Source of the DNA: Piper betle
Taxonomy: Eukaryota; Streptophyta; Magnoliopsida; Piperales; Piperaceae
DNA length: 64,000 nucleotides
Direction: 5' to 3'
Assembly: GCA_033002965.1 (NCBI GenBank)
Contig: JAURVB010012900.1
Coordinates: forward strand, 1-64,000
Part shown: one piece after another, positions 12,256 through 21,032 of the stretch
Layout of the letters: each line of letters begins with the position of its first letter
How positions within the stretch are numbered: the stretch's first letter is position 1
Translations under genes and position numbers: made by a program
The notes under the pieces: generated by a model
What the model saw: only the letters and a program-made list of their open reading frames with translations
Database searches by the model: none
Told to the model about the DNA's origin: nothing

Positions 12256-14021
12256 TCTAGGTTGGGTCTTATACAATAGGCCCAAAGGCATCGTGAGCTG
12301 GATCTGAAGTTCGAAAACAAAACTCGAGGGATCTCATCCTCGAGGGTTACTAATCCGGAAAATTGTTGGCTAAATGGTCTGAGTTAAGTGGGATCCGATA
12401 AAACGTCACTTAACTCGTCCTGCACATGATAAATCAAATACACAATAGAGTAGCGTAAAAACAGAGAACGAGTCCTAAACGGACCTGGTAGAAGCTCCAA
12501 ACGGGTCCACGTGCCTAGGCGGCGAGCTCCTACACTGTACCTACACAATCAAGCTAAAAGCTAATGCCTGCATGATGAATCACACATCCTATAGCATGCA
12601 CACATAACAACTCAATCACGCATCAATCATCACACATTCATCCTAAGTCAATTCCAGTGAGTTTTCAATATATGTGTTCACGAAATCATGGTAATTGATT
12701 AGTTCCCCTAATTGGTTCCTTACTTTCCATTTGAACACTCATACAATCAACCAATTTCATGATTTTTATTGAATTACACACAAACATACAGACACATCGA
12801 AAAACACGAAAATTCATCTAATTGTCTAGTCTAGCATGCTTCCCTAATAATTATAAAATTTAAGAATTTTCGTCGGAGTAATTTATACCTCGCATCGTCG
12901 AAAATCGGCAACGGCTAGAGTTTCCGTTTCGTGGCTCGAAACTCGAATTCGGCACCTAGCGGAGTCCGAAGTTCGACCGGATTTGACCGGGTGCGTTCGG
13001 CGGATGATTCAGCGAATTTTCCCATGAATCCAATTTTCCGGCGGTTCCAACAGTTTCCGGCGAGTGTCGAGCAGTTTTCCGGCGGATTTCTGGCGGTTTT
13101 CCGGCGATGATTCCGGACGGGGCAATCAGGGGGTCTATCGGCACCAGCTCGACGAGCTTGGTCCGATGGTGGTGTCAAATAGGGTAGCTGGAGTGGCGAT
13201 GCCCGTTGGCGGCGGCGGCGGCAACGTGCTCCGATCAGGGCTACGGCTGGCCTCGACGGTGGTCGGGATGATGGGGGAAATGCCGGGGAGGTCAAGGCGG
13301 TGGTCGTCGGGGTCACGGCTGCAGCGAAATGGCCCGGACGGTGGCGAATCGACAAGGTGGGGGGGGGGGGGCGTTGTGGCTTGTGGGGCGATTCCGGCGT
13401 CGTGGCGGCGAGACGGTGGCCGGGGTTGGTCGGGGCGGCACGGCGACGGCACAGCAAGGCGTGGCGGCGTCGATCGGCAGCAGTGCGGCGTCAGCGATGG
13501 TAGCACACAATAGTGGGTGGCGAGGGTTTTGGGAGGGGAAGTGTCAGGAGGGAGAAAAACACCCTCAATGGCAAATTCGTAAATAAGTATTGACTCGATT
13601 CCTACTCGAGTCAAAATAATAACTAGTTCGTAATAAATTCTAAAAAAATATAGAAAAATATGGAAAAATCCAATAAAATAAAACAAACACAACAACATCT
13701 AATTGACATGCTCTATAACTAATAACCTACCCGAATATAATCCAACGCGTCCTAATGCATTATTTGGCTTAAAACTATTTCTACGATCAAACATATAAAA
13801 AGAAAAAAAATACTGCATACTTTCATATATTCTGATAACTCATTTCTCACCATCTTCTCGACGTTATCATTATATATTCTGGTACACCTGACTCTCATTG
13901 CTCATAATTCACGGCTGGCCTTGACTCAGCACGCGGTTCTTGAAACTGACTTGACTCGAATCAACGGTCAAACTGACTGGTTCGGTAACGTAAAACCCTG
14001 ACTCGAGTCACAGGTTTTACA
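11214..14021 (-). mobile_element. Solo LTR of family C inserted in the B 5' LTR
   Basis: The 2808-bp block starts TGTAACAACC and ends GGTTTTACA, so it has perfect 5-bp terminal inverted repeats (tgtaa/ttaca). It is flanked by tgaaa (11209-11213) and tgaac (14022-14026), a 5-bp target duplication with one mismatch. Related fragments occur at 35683-37304, from 50862, and at 55070-55527. I place the sense strand on - because there the end reads GGTTGTTACA, like other gypsy LTR ends here, but no internal region is present to prove it. The GC-rich part (12900-13560) opens many overlapping frames on both strands; they are arginine, proline and glycine rich and not gene-like. An (AT)n tract lies at 12210-12253 and a G run at 13359-13370. 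Confidence 0.8.
12210..12253. repeat. (AT)n microsatellite
   Basis: About 22 AT units in the middle of the C LTR. Confidence 0.95.
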
Positions 14022-14920
14022 TGAACTACTATGAAGGAACCCATGATGCTATCGACGAAGCACAACCGGTGTCTACCAATCTGAACGTCCATTACAGCAC
14101 CGATTGCAGCAAAACGTCGCCACTTCCATCACCCTTGCAACTCCGCCCATTCACCACTGCAATTCCGCCACCCACTGGAAAACCAGGGATGTGGCAAGCC
14201 CTCCCTTCGACCCAGCAGCAAGAGAGGTTGTCGGTGTGTAAGAGACTGCCTTGCAATTGTTCTTATGGTCGCCCATCTTGCCATAGTTTCAAGCTACTCG
14301 GCCATGAACGGGATTCCAATTTCAGTTTAGTTTAGTTCTTTTCTTGTTGATTTACAACTTTAATTCCCATCATTAACAAGTTTACTATCAATTAAAAATA
14401 TGCATGCAAGAGTCCTAATTTAAAAGAAATAAAAAAAGGGATGAGATACTCATGCAGTAATGAGGAGGGTGCCTGGGACAGAGAGGAGACAAGAAGGAGT
14501 GGACGGCTAGGGAAAAGGATTTCCCACATTCTTCACAACTATATATATATACAACTCAACGAGTCCGTTAATTAAATTCTTACACCCTACCCTATCACCC
14601 ATTCATGAATAGGTATCATTTGGCTAAAGTTTATTCTCCCTTTTCCTCCCACTCACCAAGTCGTCACCCACCCAAGACTGGGGGTTTGGCCTTAGGTCGA
14701 ACCATGACCCGTTGACTAATGATCATAATAATCGTGATGACTAATTATATCAATTCACCTGTACTTGACTTAACTGGGTAACCGAGTGAATATATGGGTA
14801 AATAATAAAATATAATAATTAACCAGGTAGAATTAACCGAGTAAAAAATATAACATGTTCGGTCCTTTTCGAACCGCATATGTGTCAAAAAAATTCTTTT
14901 TTTTTCTCACTCTCTTTATA

Positions 14921-15006
14921 GTCAACGAGGTTACCTGGGAGCTGGAGGAGGTCATGTGAGCTTGTTTCCCAGACTCTTCCCTTCGGATGGTGATGCCTCA
15001 AGGTAG
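14921..15006 (+). pseudogene. C-terminal end of a chromovirus pol (element E), frameshifted
   Basis: The frame from 14921 reads VNEVTWELEEVM and then hits TGA (14957-14959). One frame over, the same DNA continues SLFPRLFPSDGDASR to a stop at 15004-15006. Together these match the end of a plant gypsy chromodomain (TWE-x-EE-M ... FPRLF). One base has been lost or gained. Everything upstream is replaced by the B LTR start at 14920, so B seems to have inserted in this pol or been joined to it by deletion. It is short, so the family assignment rests on motif order. Confidence 0.6.
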
Positions 15007-15045
15007 TAGCTTCATCCCTGTTGTTCTTGCCACATTTCTTTTGCA

Positions 15046-15251
15046 TGTATAACGCCCCACAGACGAATTTCCTTATATGGGGGAGGTTGTAAAACTCGCG
15101 TTTCTTTCCAACCCTTCCACTCCAGCTCTCTTATTCCCCAAACCATTTTTCCACCCTTCCAGAGTTCTCTAGCCACTGATTGATGTCTTGGAGGTCCTAA
15201 GCTTGCTTTGGGGCTCATTTCTCTGTTTTTCTACCATCCTTCCTTGGTAAG
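15046..15251 (+). mobile_element. Element E LTR, first part, up to the D1 insertion
   Basis: Downstream of the pol end, TGTATAACGCCCC at 15046 resembles a plant gypsy LTR start. A TATA-like 'cttatatggggg' (15072-15083) and a pyrimidine-rich leader follow. The segment ends at 'ccttg' plus gtaag, which is the D1 target site. The LTR resumes at 21033. The intervening 15007-15045 has no clear polypurine tract, so the exact start is uncertain. Confidence 0.5.
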
Positions 15252-15689
15252 TGTTACAGCCTTGATTCGTGGACGTCCCGGGAACCAGGGTTTGGGTGTT
15301 GTTCCTGGATTCCCTACGTCCATGAAGGGGATAGCAGTGGTTATCCGAGTGGTGGAAACAACACACCGAGGCTAACCCGTGATTATGTTGCAGTCCAAAC
15401 CGAGTTGCACGACGCTGCTGGAGGACCGAGCATGCTGGTGGAGCAAGGCGTCGGGAACAGCAGCAAGTGCCGGCACATGGGTCGGTATTCGGTGTACCGA
15501 GCATGTGGCCGAGTCCAGGTCAAGAAACCTCAAGTTGTTGCTGATCGGTGTTTGGGTCGGCATATCGAGGTTGTGGTGCAACCGTGGACCGAGCAGGCTA
15601 CCGAGCCGAGTACGCAGCGTAGGGTGCCGAGCATTCGCTAGTACCGAGCAAAATAGCGGAACCGTGCTGGAAAACTGTACCGAGCACTG

Positions 15690-15890
15690 TAGCGGGCGAG
15701 CGCGGGTCGTGCGCGCTACTGCACGCGCAAGGAGCGACAGACGCGCTGCTGCGCGAGCGCGGGTGCGCGAGCGCGTTGTTGCGCGAGCGCGCGGGCGCGC
15801 GGGTGCGCGGGCGTGCGCGGGCGCGCGATGGCGCGCGCTGCTGTTCGTGCGAGCGGGCGCGTGCGGGTGTGCGCGCAGGCGTGCGAGCGG
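15690..15890. repeat. CpG-dense low-complexity tract in the D1 LTR
   Basis: Irregular iterations of gcgcgagcg, gcgggcgcg and gggtgcgcg. The matching tract in the 3' LTR (about 19890-20080) is shorter and rearranged, as expected for slippage. The open frames crossing it are arginine and alanine repeats, not a gene. Confidence 0.85.
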
Positions 15891-16306
15891 GCAGATGCTG
15901 GTGAACGCGACAGTGCAGGGGCATGCACGAGCGGTGGTGCTGGTTCAGGGCGATGTTGGTGAACCATTGCTGGCAGTTGGTCGGTGAGTTGCTGCGGGAG
16001 GTTGAGCCATGTCTGGACGGTGCTGGAGTCGAGCCGGCGGGCGCGACGGGAGGACCAGCGGTGCAGCCGACGGTTAGGAGGAAGCTTCCTGGACGTTGCT
16101 GGAGTATCTTGGTGAAGATATGCAGTTATCCAGATTGGGCGTTTAGGAAGTTAGTTGCAACTAACTGCTGAAGATAAACTTGAAGGCCGTTGGATGAACC
16201 TGGACGGGAGATGGGCTAGGTTGCTGAACACGGTGGATCTTGCAGATCTCTGGAGTTGAAGATGCTGGCAGATTCGGAGTTATCTTGGAGCAGCAGTTCG
16301 TGGGAG

Positions 16307-16313
16307 TATATAA
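16307..16313 (+). promoter_or_regulatory. D1 TATA box (5' LTR)
   Basis: The sequence tatataa within 'ggagtatataagggtt' is the only strong TATA box in this GC-rich LTR and is conserved at 20494-20500 in the 3' LTR. Transcription would start about 30 bp downstream, making the R region begin near 16340. Confidence 0.7.
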
Positions 16314-17197
16314 GGGTTAGGCCAGACGTGGAGAAGGGAACTTCTCTTCGACGGACTGAAGAGGGGGCCGATTGGGTACTTGTTCTCGTGGTGAGACTTG
16401 CTGATCGGTGTGCAACGTGAGCAACCTGGAGAGGGAAGAAGCGAGGGAGTTGCTGCAGCCGGCGCTGGGAGTAGTGCTGGAATTCCAGACGCTTGCTTGA
16501 ATCCAAGGTGCACGTTGTGAGGTTGCTGGTGTTGGCAACTGGGAGGGTTACTCGGGCCAGGTAATCCTTGTGTGACTTCCTTTGTATTTTGGGTACATTG
16601 GGGGCGAGGCTGTGGGGGCTGTCCACAAGCCGAGCAAGTGCTTGAGAGAGGAGTCGAGTACTTGTAATTCCTTGTATTGACAGATTAATATAAGGTTGGG
16701 GTTTCCCCGTATATCTGTGTTGTGTTCGTTGTCTGACGTTTTAGGCAGGGAACCTTAGTACCGGGTCGTGGTCGAGGTTTACAAGGCGACGGTGGTTGCT
16801 GAGACGAACAGGGACAGAGGCACGATCTCTACCAGGCGTGTTGCTGGTAGGGCGATCGGGCAGTGCTGCGGTGGTGGTGCTGTTTGACTCCTGGAACAGC
16901 CTATCGGCAAGGCGTGCCGATAGCCAGGAGTGCTGTCGAAGTGCTGGTGCGTGGCCAGACACGGGTGATCGATCAAGGGCGCTGTTCGAGGGCAACACCG
17001 AGCGGGTGGATCTGCTGGACGTGCAGGGGTCAACCTCGGTGGTGCGTATTGCGGCCGAACACGAGTGTAGTGTTTGTGGCCTTGGCTCCCGCTATTGCGT
17101 GTTGAGTGTCAGGCTGAGTGTTCCCAGGGAGGGGAATACGCCGCACAGGCAGGAACTCGTAGGCGAAAAATTAGGCCTTGCGAACGGGCCTGTGACA

Positions 17198-17269
17198 GAA
17201 GGTATCAGAGCGCGGTTCACGTGCGAAGGACCATTCTCATTCAGCAGAAGACCTTGGTGGGACGATCAC
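17198..17269 (+). promoter_or_regulatory. D1 primer binding site and short leader
   Basis: The sequence ggtatcagagcg (17201-17212) lies three bases after the LTR end and matches the initiator tRNA-Met primer site (tggtatcagagc) except for its first base. Only about 57 bp separate it from the gag ATG at 17270. Confidence 0.85.
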
Positions 17270-18415
17270 ATGGAGACACGATCGGTTGATGCTCTTAAGG
17301 ATAGAGTGGCACGGCTAGAGGTGTTGGTTGGAGGGCCGACCAATGGTGGGGATAATAACCACACGGTGTTCAATCGGCTGGAAACCCTGACCGAGGTAAT
17401 GGAGCGGGTGGCCGATGCACCGGAATCTAGTGCGGTGCGAGACAACGAAATGGCTGAGATGATCGAAAATCTCAGGGTTGGTTTGGAGGAGATGCGGTCA
17501 GAGATGGCTCTTCTGAGGCGTGCAGTACTCAACCAGCCTCAGCACATTGTTGCTGACCAGGCGGCCGAGCTTCCAGGAAGGCTTAAGGTGCCTGAGCCAA
17601 CGAAGTTTGGAGGAGACAGGTCGTCTAAAGATCTGGAAAACTTCATCTGGGAGTTACAGGAGTATTTTCGAGCTGCCGGGATCCCTTCTCCGAAACAGGT
17701 CTCGATAGCCAGTATGTTCCTAACTGGCGACGCCAAACTATGGTGGCGGACACGCACCGAGGACGGAGAGAAAGCCGGACGTCCTAGAGTGGAGACTTGG
17801 GAGATTATGAGAGAAGAACTCAGGGACCAATTTCTGCCAGCCAATACGGCTTGGGTGGCGAGAGAAGCTTTGATGAAGCTTCGTCAGAATGGAACGGTAC
17901 GCGAGTACGTGAAGCAGTTCAGTTCGTGTTTATTGGACATCAATGACATGTCAGAAAGCGATAAACTCTTTAACTTCGTGTCGGGGTTGCAACCTTGGGC
18001 GCAAATGGAACTGAAGAGACAAAAGGTGCAGGATGTGCAGTCAGCTTTGAGTGCAGCGGATGCCTTAGTCGATCTCGGGTTTGCGACTGGTCATGGTGTA
18101 GGTGACCGAGGTCCCAGAAAGGGCAATACGGCGGGCAGTGATCGGAGATCATTTAGGCCGAGACCGAAGGAAAGGAGGGGATTCGTACCCAGGGCCGAGC
18201 CAGAGAGTTCCCAGAGTGGTGAGGGAAGGCAGATCCGGTGCTTCTCATGTTCGGGACCGCATCGAGTGAAGGACTGCCCTAACAAACCAAGGGGGAAGGT
18301 GGCTGCAGTACAGGCCGGGGAGATTTCTGATTCAGACGAGCCAGTTCGCCTATCGACGTTACAGATGGCGCGACCTCTGAGGGCTGAACAGCCTAAGCCG
18401 CGAGGCTTAGGGTGA
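17270..18415 (+). CDS. gag: D1 Gag, intact (381 residues)
   Basis: Structural Gag protein that would form the cytoplasmic virus-like particle. The start is the first ATG after the primer site (METRSVDALK); the open frame continues upstream into the LTR but that part cannot be on the packaged coding leader. Residues 5-85 are rich in leucine, glutamate and arginine heptads (likely coiled coil). The capsid-type retrotransposon Gag domain is about residues 95-270, with signature patches FLTGDAKLWWRTR, WEIMREELRDQFLP and GTVREYVKQFSS. A basic linker follows, then one zinc knuckle CFSCSGPHRVKDC (nt 18239-18277) of the CX2CX3HX4C type, one residue shorter in the middle spacing than the classical knuckle. 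The capsid patches resemble Galadriel-type plant chromovirus Gag, from memory. There is no stop or frameshift, unlike D2. Being intact while pol is collapsed suggests that Gag function is kept under selection or that the copy is very young. Confidence 0.85.
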   Translation: METRSVDALKDRVARLEVLVGGPTNGGDNNHTVFNRLETLTEVMERVADAPESSAVRDNEMAEMIENLRVGLEEMRSEMALLRRAVLNQPQHIVADQAAELPGRLKVPEPTKFGGDRSSKDLENFIWELQEYFRAAGIPSPKQVSIASMFLTGDAKLWWRTRTEDGEKAGRPRVETWEIMREELRDQFLPANTAWVAREALMKLRQNGTVREYVKQFSSCLLDINDMSESDKLFNFVSGLQPWAQMELKRQKVQDVQSALSAADALVDLGFATGHGVGDRGPRKGNTAGSDRRSFRPRPKERRGFVPRAEPESSQSGEGRQIRCFSCSGPHRVKDCPNKPRGKVAAVQAGEISDSDEPVRLSTLQMARPLRAEQPKPRGLG

Positions 18416-19440
18416 TATATGTTCCATGGAGTTGAACGGGAGACGGGTGTCAGCGTTAGTTGACACAAGGGGTGACGTCTTCCGACAGAGGCCAAGACCC
18501 CAGCCTGGGTATCAGGGAGGATACCCCGGCGAGTTGGCGAGGTGCGTGTGGTCCTGCAGGGTGTGGATATGCGGGGCGTGTTCGTGATCTTAGTGTGGGA
18601 CTTCTTGAAGTTAGCCAACGGGTTCAAGAAGGACTTCGGGGATTGCAAGAGTGAGTTGCTGCATGCGGGCAAGGTGAAGCTCTATATCCTTGTCTGGGGA
18701 GTAAGACAGCGGTCCATGTGGTGGACATCGGATATTCGGTTGTGACTTTCGTTCCTATGGGTGGTGCGGGAGGCCGGATGCTCACTACCATCAGTTGATG
18801 ATCAAGGTACCAGCTGATGATGAGACACCATCGGATCAAGAGTATCACTTGATGAAGAGGGTGCGTCGACAAACTACCAGCTATTCCTCGGGTGCGAGAG
18901 ACTGTTCTTAATGAGCAGGGTTTGTATGTCTAGAGCCTTCATGGGGTGATCCACGACCATGTCGACCAGGGCTGCTACAAATCGGCAAGCTGATGAAGTG
19001 TGGGTTTGCAGGGAGGCAAATCCGTCTTCTCTATTCCCTCTCATCTAGTAAGACAGCCACTAGATGGGGTGAGTGCGTACTGGGCCAATTACCAGACGTG
19101 CTTTACATGGAAGAGAAGAGACAGTTGAATGGAAGACACTGGCTACATTGCAACGCCTTACAGCTGCTTAGGGCCGGCAGTTCTCGGTACCACGGGGAAC
19201 TGTATGGACGAGTCGGGTGGAGACTCGGATCCGGAAGCAAGGAGCAGATGGCCGATGTAAGCATGTGGGTGTACATGCGAGGTCTGAGTATACAGGACCG
19301 GGGGCTATGCAATGGCGAGGCTGGGACCATGGTGCGGCGAGTCTGTGATACTGAGCGCGGCGACGGTACTATGGGAGAATGGATTCAACTTGTTTGCGTG
19401 GAGGACTGACCTTCCTTCCGATGAGGACATCGGCTTTCAT
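18416..19440 (+). pseudogene. D1 collapsed pol remnant
   Basis: Immediately after gag, a frame at 18426 reads like the start of a retroviral-type protease (NGRRVSALVDT) but the active-site glycine is replaced: DTR instead of DTG or DSG. At about 18600 a short patch (FLKLANGFKKDF) resembles the RT thumb motif 'FLGLANYYRRFI-DF'. No RT palm, RNase H or integrase core is seen. The rest has no recognisable protein, yet stretches of it align by eye with D2 (for example 'aagttagccaac', 'gacagccactagat-ggtgagt', 'tacatgcgaggtctga', 'gatgaggacatcggct-tcattggt'). It is best read as a pol gene shrunk by deletions before the two copies separated. Confidence 0.7.
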
Positions 19441-19453
19441 TGGTCGGGGAGGA
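19441..19453 (+). promoter_or_regulatory. D1 polypurine tract
   Basis: The sequence tggtcggggagga lies immediately before the 3' LTR start TGTTACAG. D2 has the comparable tggtgggggagaac. It would prime plus-strand DNA. Confidence 0.75.
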
Positions 19454-21032
19454 TGTTACAGCCTTGATTCGTGGACGTCCCGGGAACCAGGGTTTGGGTG
19501 TTGTTCCTGGATTCCCTACGTCCATGAAGGGGATAGCAGTGGTTATCCGAGTGGTGGAAACAACACACCGAGGCTAACCCGTGATTATGTTGCAGTCCAA
19601 ACCGAGTTGCACGACGCTGCTGGAGGACCGAGCATGCTGGTGGAGCAAGGCGTCGGGAACAGCAGCAAGTGCCGGCACATGGGTCGGTATTCGGTGTACC
19701 GAGCATGTGGCCGAGTCCAGGTCAAGAAACCTCAAGTTGTTGCTGATCGGTGTTTGGGTCGGCATATCGAGGTTGTGGTGCAACCGTGGACCGAGCAGGC
19801 TACCGAGCCGAGTACGCAGCGTAGGGTGCCGAGCATTCGCTAGTACCGAGCAAAATAGCGGAACCGTGCTGGAAAACTGTACCGAGCACTGTAGCGGGCG
19901 AGCGCGGGTCGTGCGCGCTACTGCGCGCGCAAGGAGCGACGGACGCGCTGCTGCGCGAGCGCGCGGGCGAGCGAGCGCGCGGGCGCGCGGGTGCGCGGGC
20001 GTGCGCGGGCGCGCGATGGCGCGCGCTGCTGTTCGTGCGAGCGGGCGCGCGCGGGTGTGCGCGCAGGCGTGCGAGCGGGCAGATGCTGGTGAACGCGACA
20101 GTGCAGGGGCATGCACGAGCGGTGGTGCTGGTTCAGGGCGATGTTGGTGAACCATTGCTGGCAGTTGGTCGGTGAGTTGCTGCGGGAGGTTGAGCCATGT
20201 CTGGACGGTGCTGGAGTCGAGCCGGCGGGCGCGACGGGAGGACCAGCGGTGCAGCCGACGGTTAGGAGGAAGCTTCCTGGACGTTGCTGGAGTATCTTGG
20301 TGAAGATATGCAGTTATCCAGATTGGGCGTTTAGGATAGTTATGCAACTAACTGCTGAAGATAAACTTGAAGGCCGTTGGATGAACCTGGACGGGAGATG
20401 GGCTAGGTTGCTGAACACGGTGGATCTTGCAGATCTCTGGAGTTGAAGATGCTGGCAGATTCGGAGTTATCTTGGAGCAGCAGTTCGTGGGAGTATATAA
20501 GGGTTAGGCCAGACGTGGAGAAGGGAACTTCTCTTCGACGGACTGAAGAGGGGGCCGATTGGGTACTTGTTCTCGTGGTGAGACTTGCTGATCGGTGTGC
20601 AACGTGAGCAACCTGGAGAGGGAAGAAGCGAGGGAGTTGCTGCAGCCGGCGCTGGGAGTAGTGCTGGAATTCCAGACGCTTGCTTGAATCCAAGGTGCAC
20701 GTTGTGAGGTTGCTGGTGTTAGCAACTGGGAGGGTTACTCGGGCCAGGTAATCCTTGTGTGACTTCCTTTGTATTTTGGGTACATTGGGGGCGAGGCTGT
20801 GGGGGCTGTCCACAAGCCGAGCAAGTGCTTGAGAGAGGAGTCGAGTACTTGTAATTCCTTGTATTGACAGATTAATATAAGGTTGGGGTTTCCCCGTATA
20901 TCTGTGTTTGTGGCCTTGGCTCCCGCTATTGCGTGTTGAGTGTCAGGCTGAGTGTTCCCAGGGAGGGGAATACGCCGCACAGGTAGGAACTCGTAGGCGA
21001 AAAATTAGGCCTTGCGAACGGGCCTGTGACCG
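19454..21032 (+). mobile_element. D1 3' LTR with a ~355-bp internal deletion
   Basis: Nearly identical to the 5' LTR up to 'atatctgtgt' (about 20907), where it jumps to 'ttgtggccttggc', skipping about 355 bp. The short word gtgtt is present at both breakpoints. Its last base is C where the 5' LTR has A (gtgacc versus gtgaca), immediately before the target duplication gtaag. Because both LTRs come from one template at insertion, the deletion is post-insertional. Confidence 0.9.

Larger units (their letters stand above)
9307..14920 (-). mobile_element. Element B, 5' LTR (minus strand), split by a solo C LTR
   Basis: The LTR runs on - from TATAAAGAG at 14920 to ...GTTACA at 9307. It is interrupted by 11214-14021. 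Without the insert it is about 2.8 kb, similar to the 3' LTR at 5790-8757. Evidence for continuity: the B 3' LTR reads 'cctgaactattgtgatgg' at the same place, and here 'cctga' and 'tgaactactatgaagg' flank the insert. Beyond 14920 the sequence changes to the end of another element's pol. Confidence 0.85.
15252..17197 (+). mobile_element. D1 5' LTR
   Basis: Starts TGTTACAGCC and ends GGGCCTGTGACA. It includes a CGCG-rich tract (15690-15890), a TATA box, a pyrimidine/purine-mixed leader and about 355 bp near its end (about 16715-17068) that the 3' LTR lacks. The D2 LTRs contain sequence like this stretch, so it is ancestral. Confidence 0.9.
15252..21032 (+). mobile_element. D1: gag-only LTR retrotransposon, complete with target duplication
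   Basis: A 5781-bp insertion flanked by gtaag at 15247-15251 and 21033-21037. The order is 5' LTR (1946 bp), primer site, intact gag, collapsed pol, purine tract, 3' LTR (1579 bp). Base composition is clearly more GC-rich than the surrounding AT-rich LTRs. It cannot copy itself because it lacks reverse transcriptase, RNase H and integrase. It resembles terminal-repeat retrotransposons with a GAG domain (TR-GAG), a known class of non-autonomous element. A second member, D2, lies at 40044-45264 with the same architecture. The few differences between its LTRs suggest recent insertion. Confidence 0.9.

Noticed and set aside
12915..13698. Overlapping 149- to 187-residue ORFs in the C solo LTR
   Set aside because: GC-rich low-complexity sequence open in several frames on both strands, within an LTR; no domain.
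15379..15987. 202-residue open frame (and 189- to 257-residue frames at 19574-20347) in the D1 LTRs
   Set aside because: It lies in the CpG-dense LTR, is rich in Arg/Ala repeats, is open on both strands, and is not preserved between the two LTRs.
16796..17269. N-terminal extension of D1 Gag into the LTR
   Set aside because: It precedes the primer site and has no Gag similarity; the first ATG after the leader is 17270.
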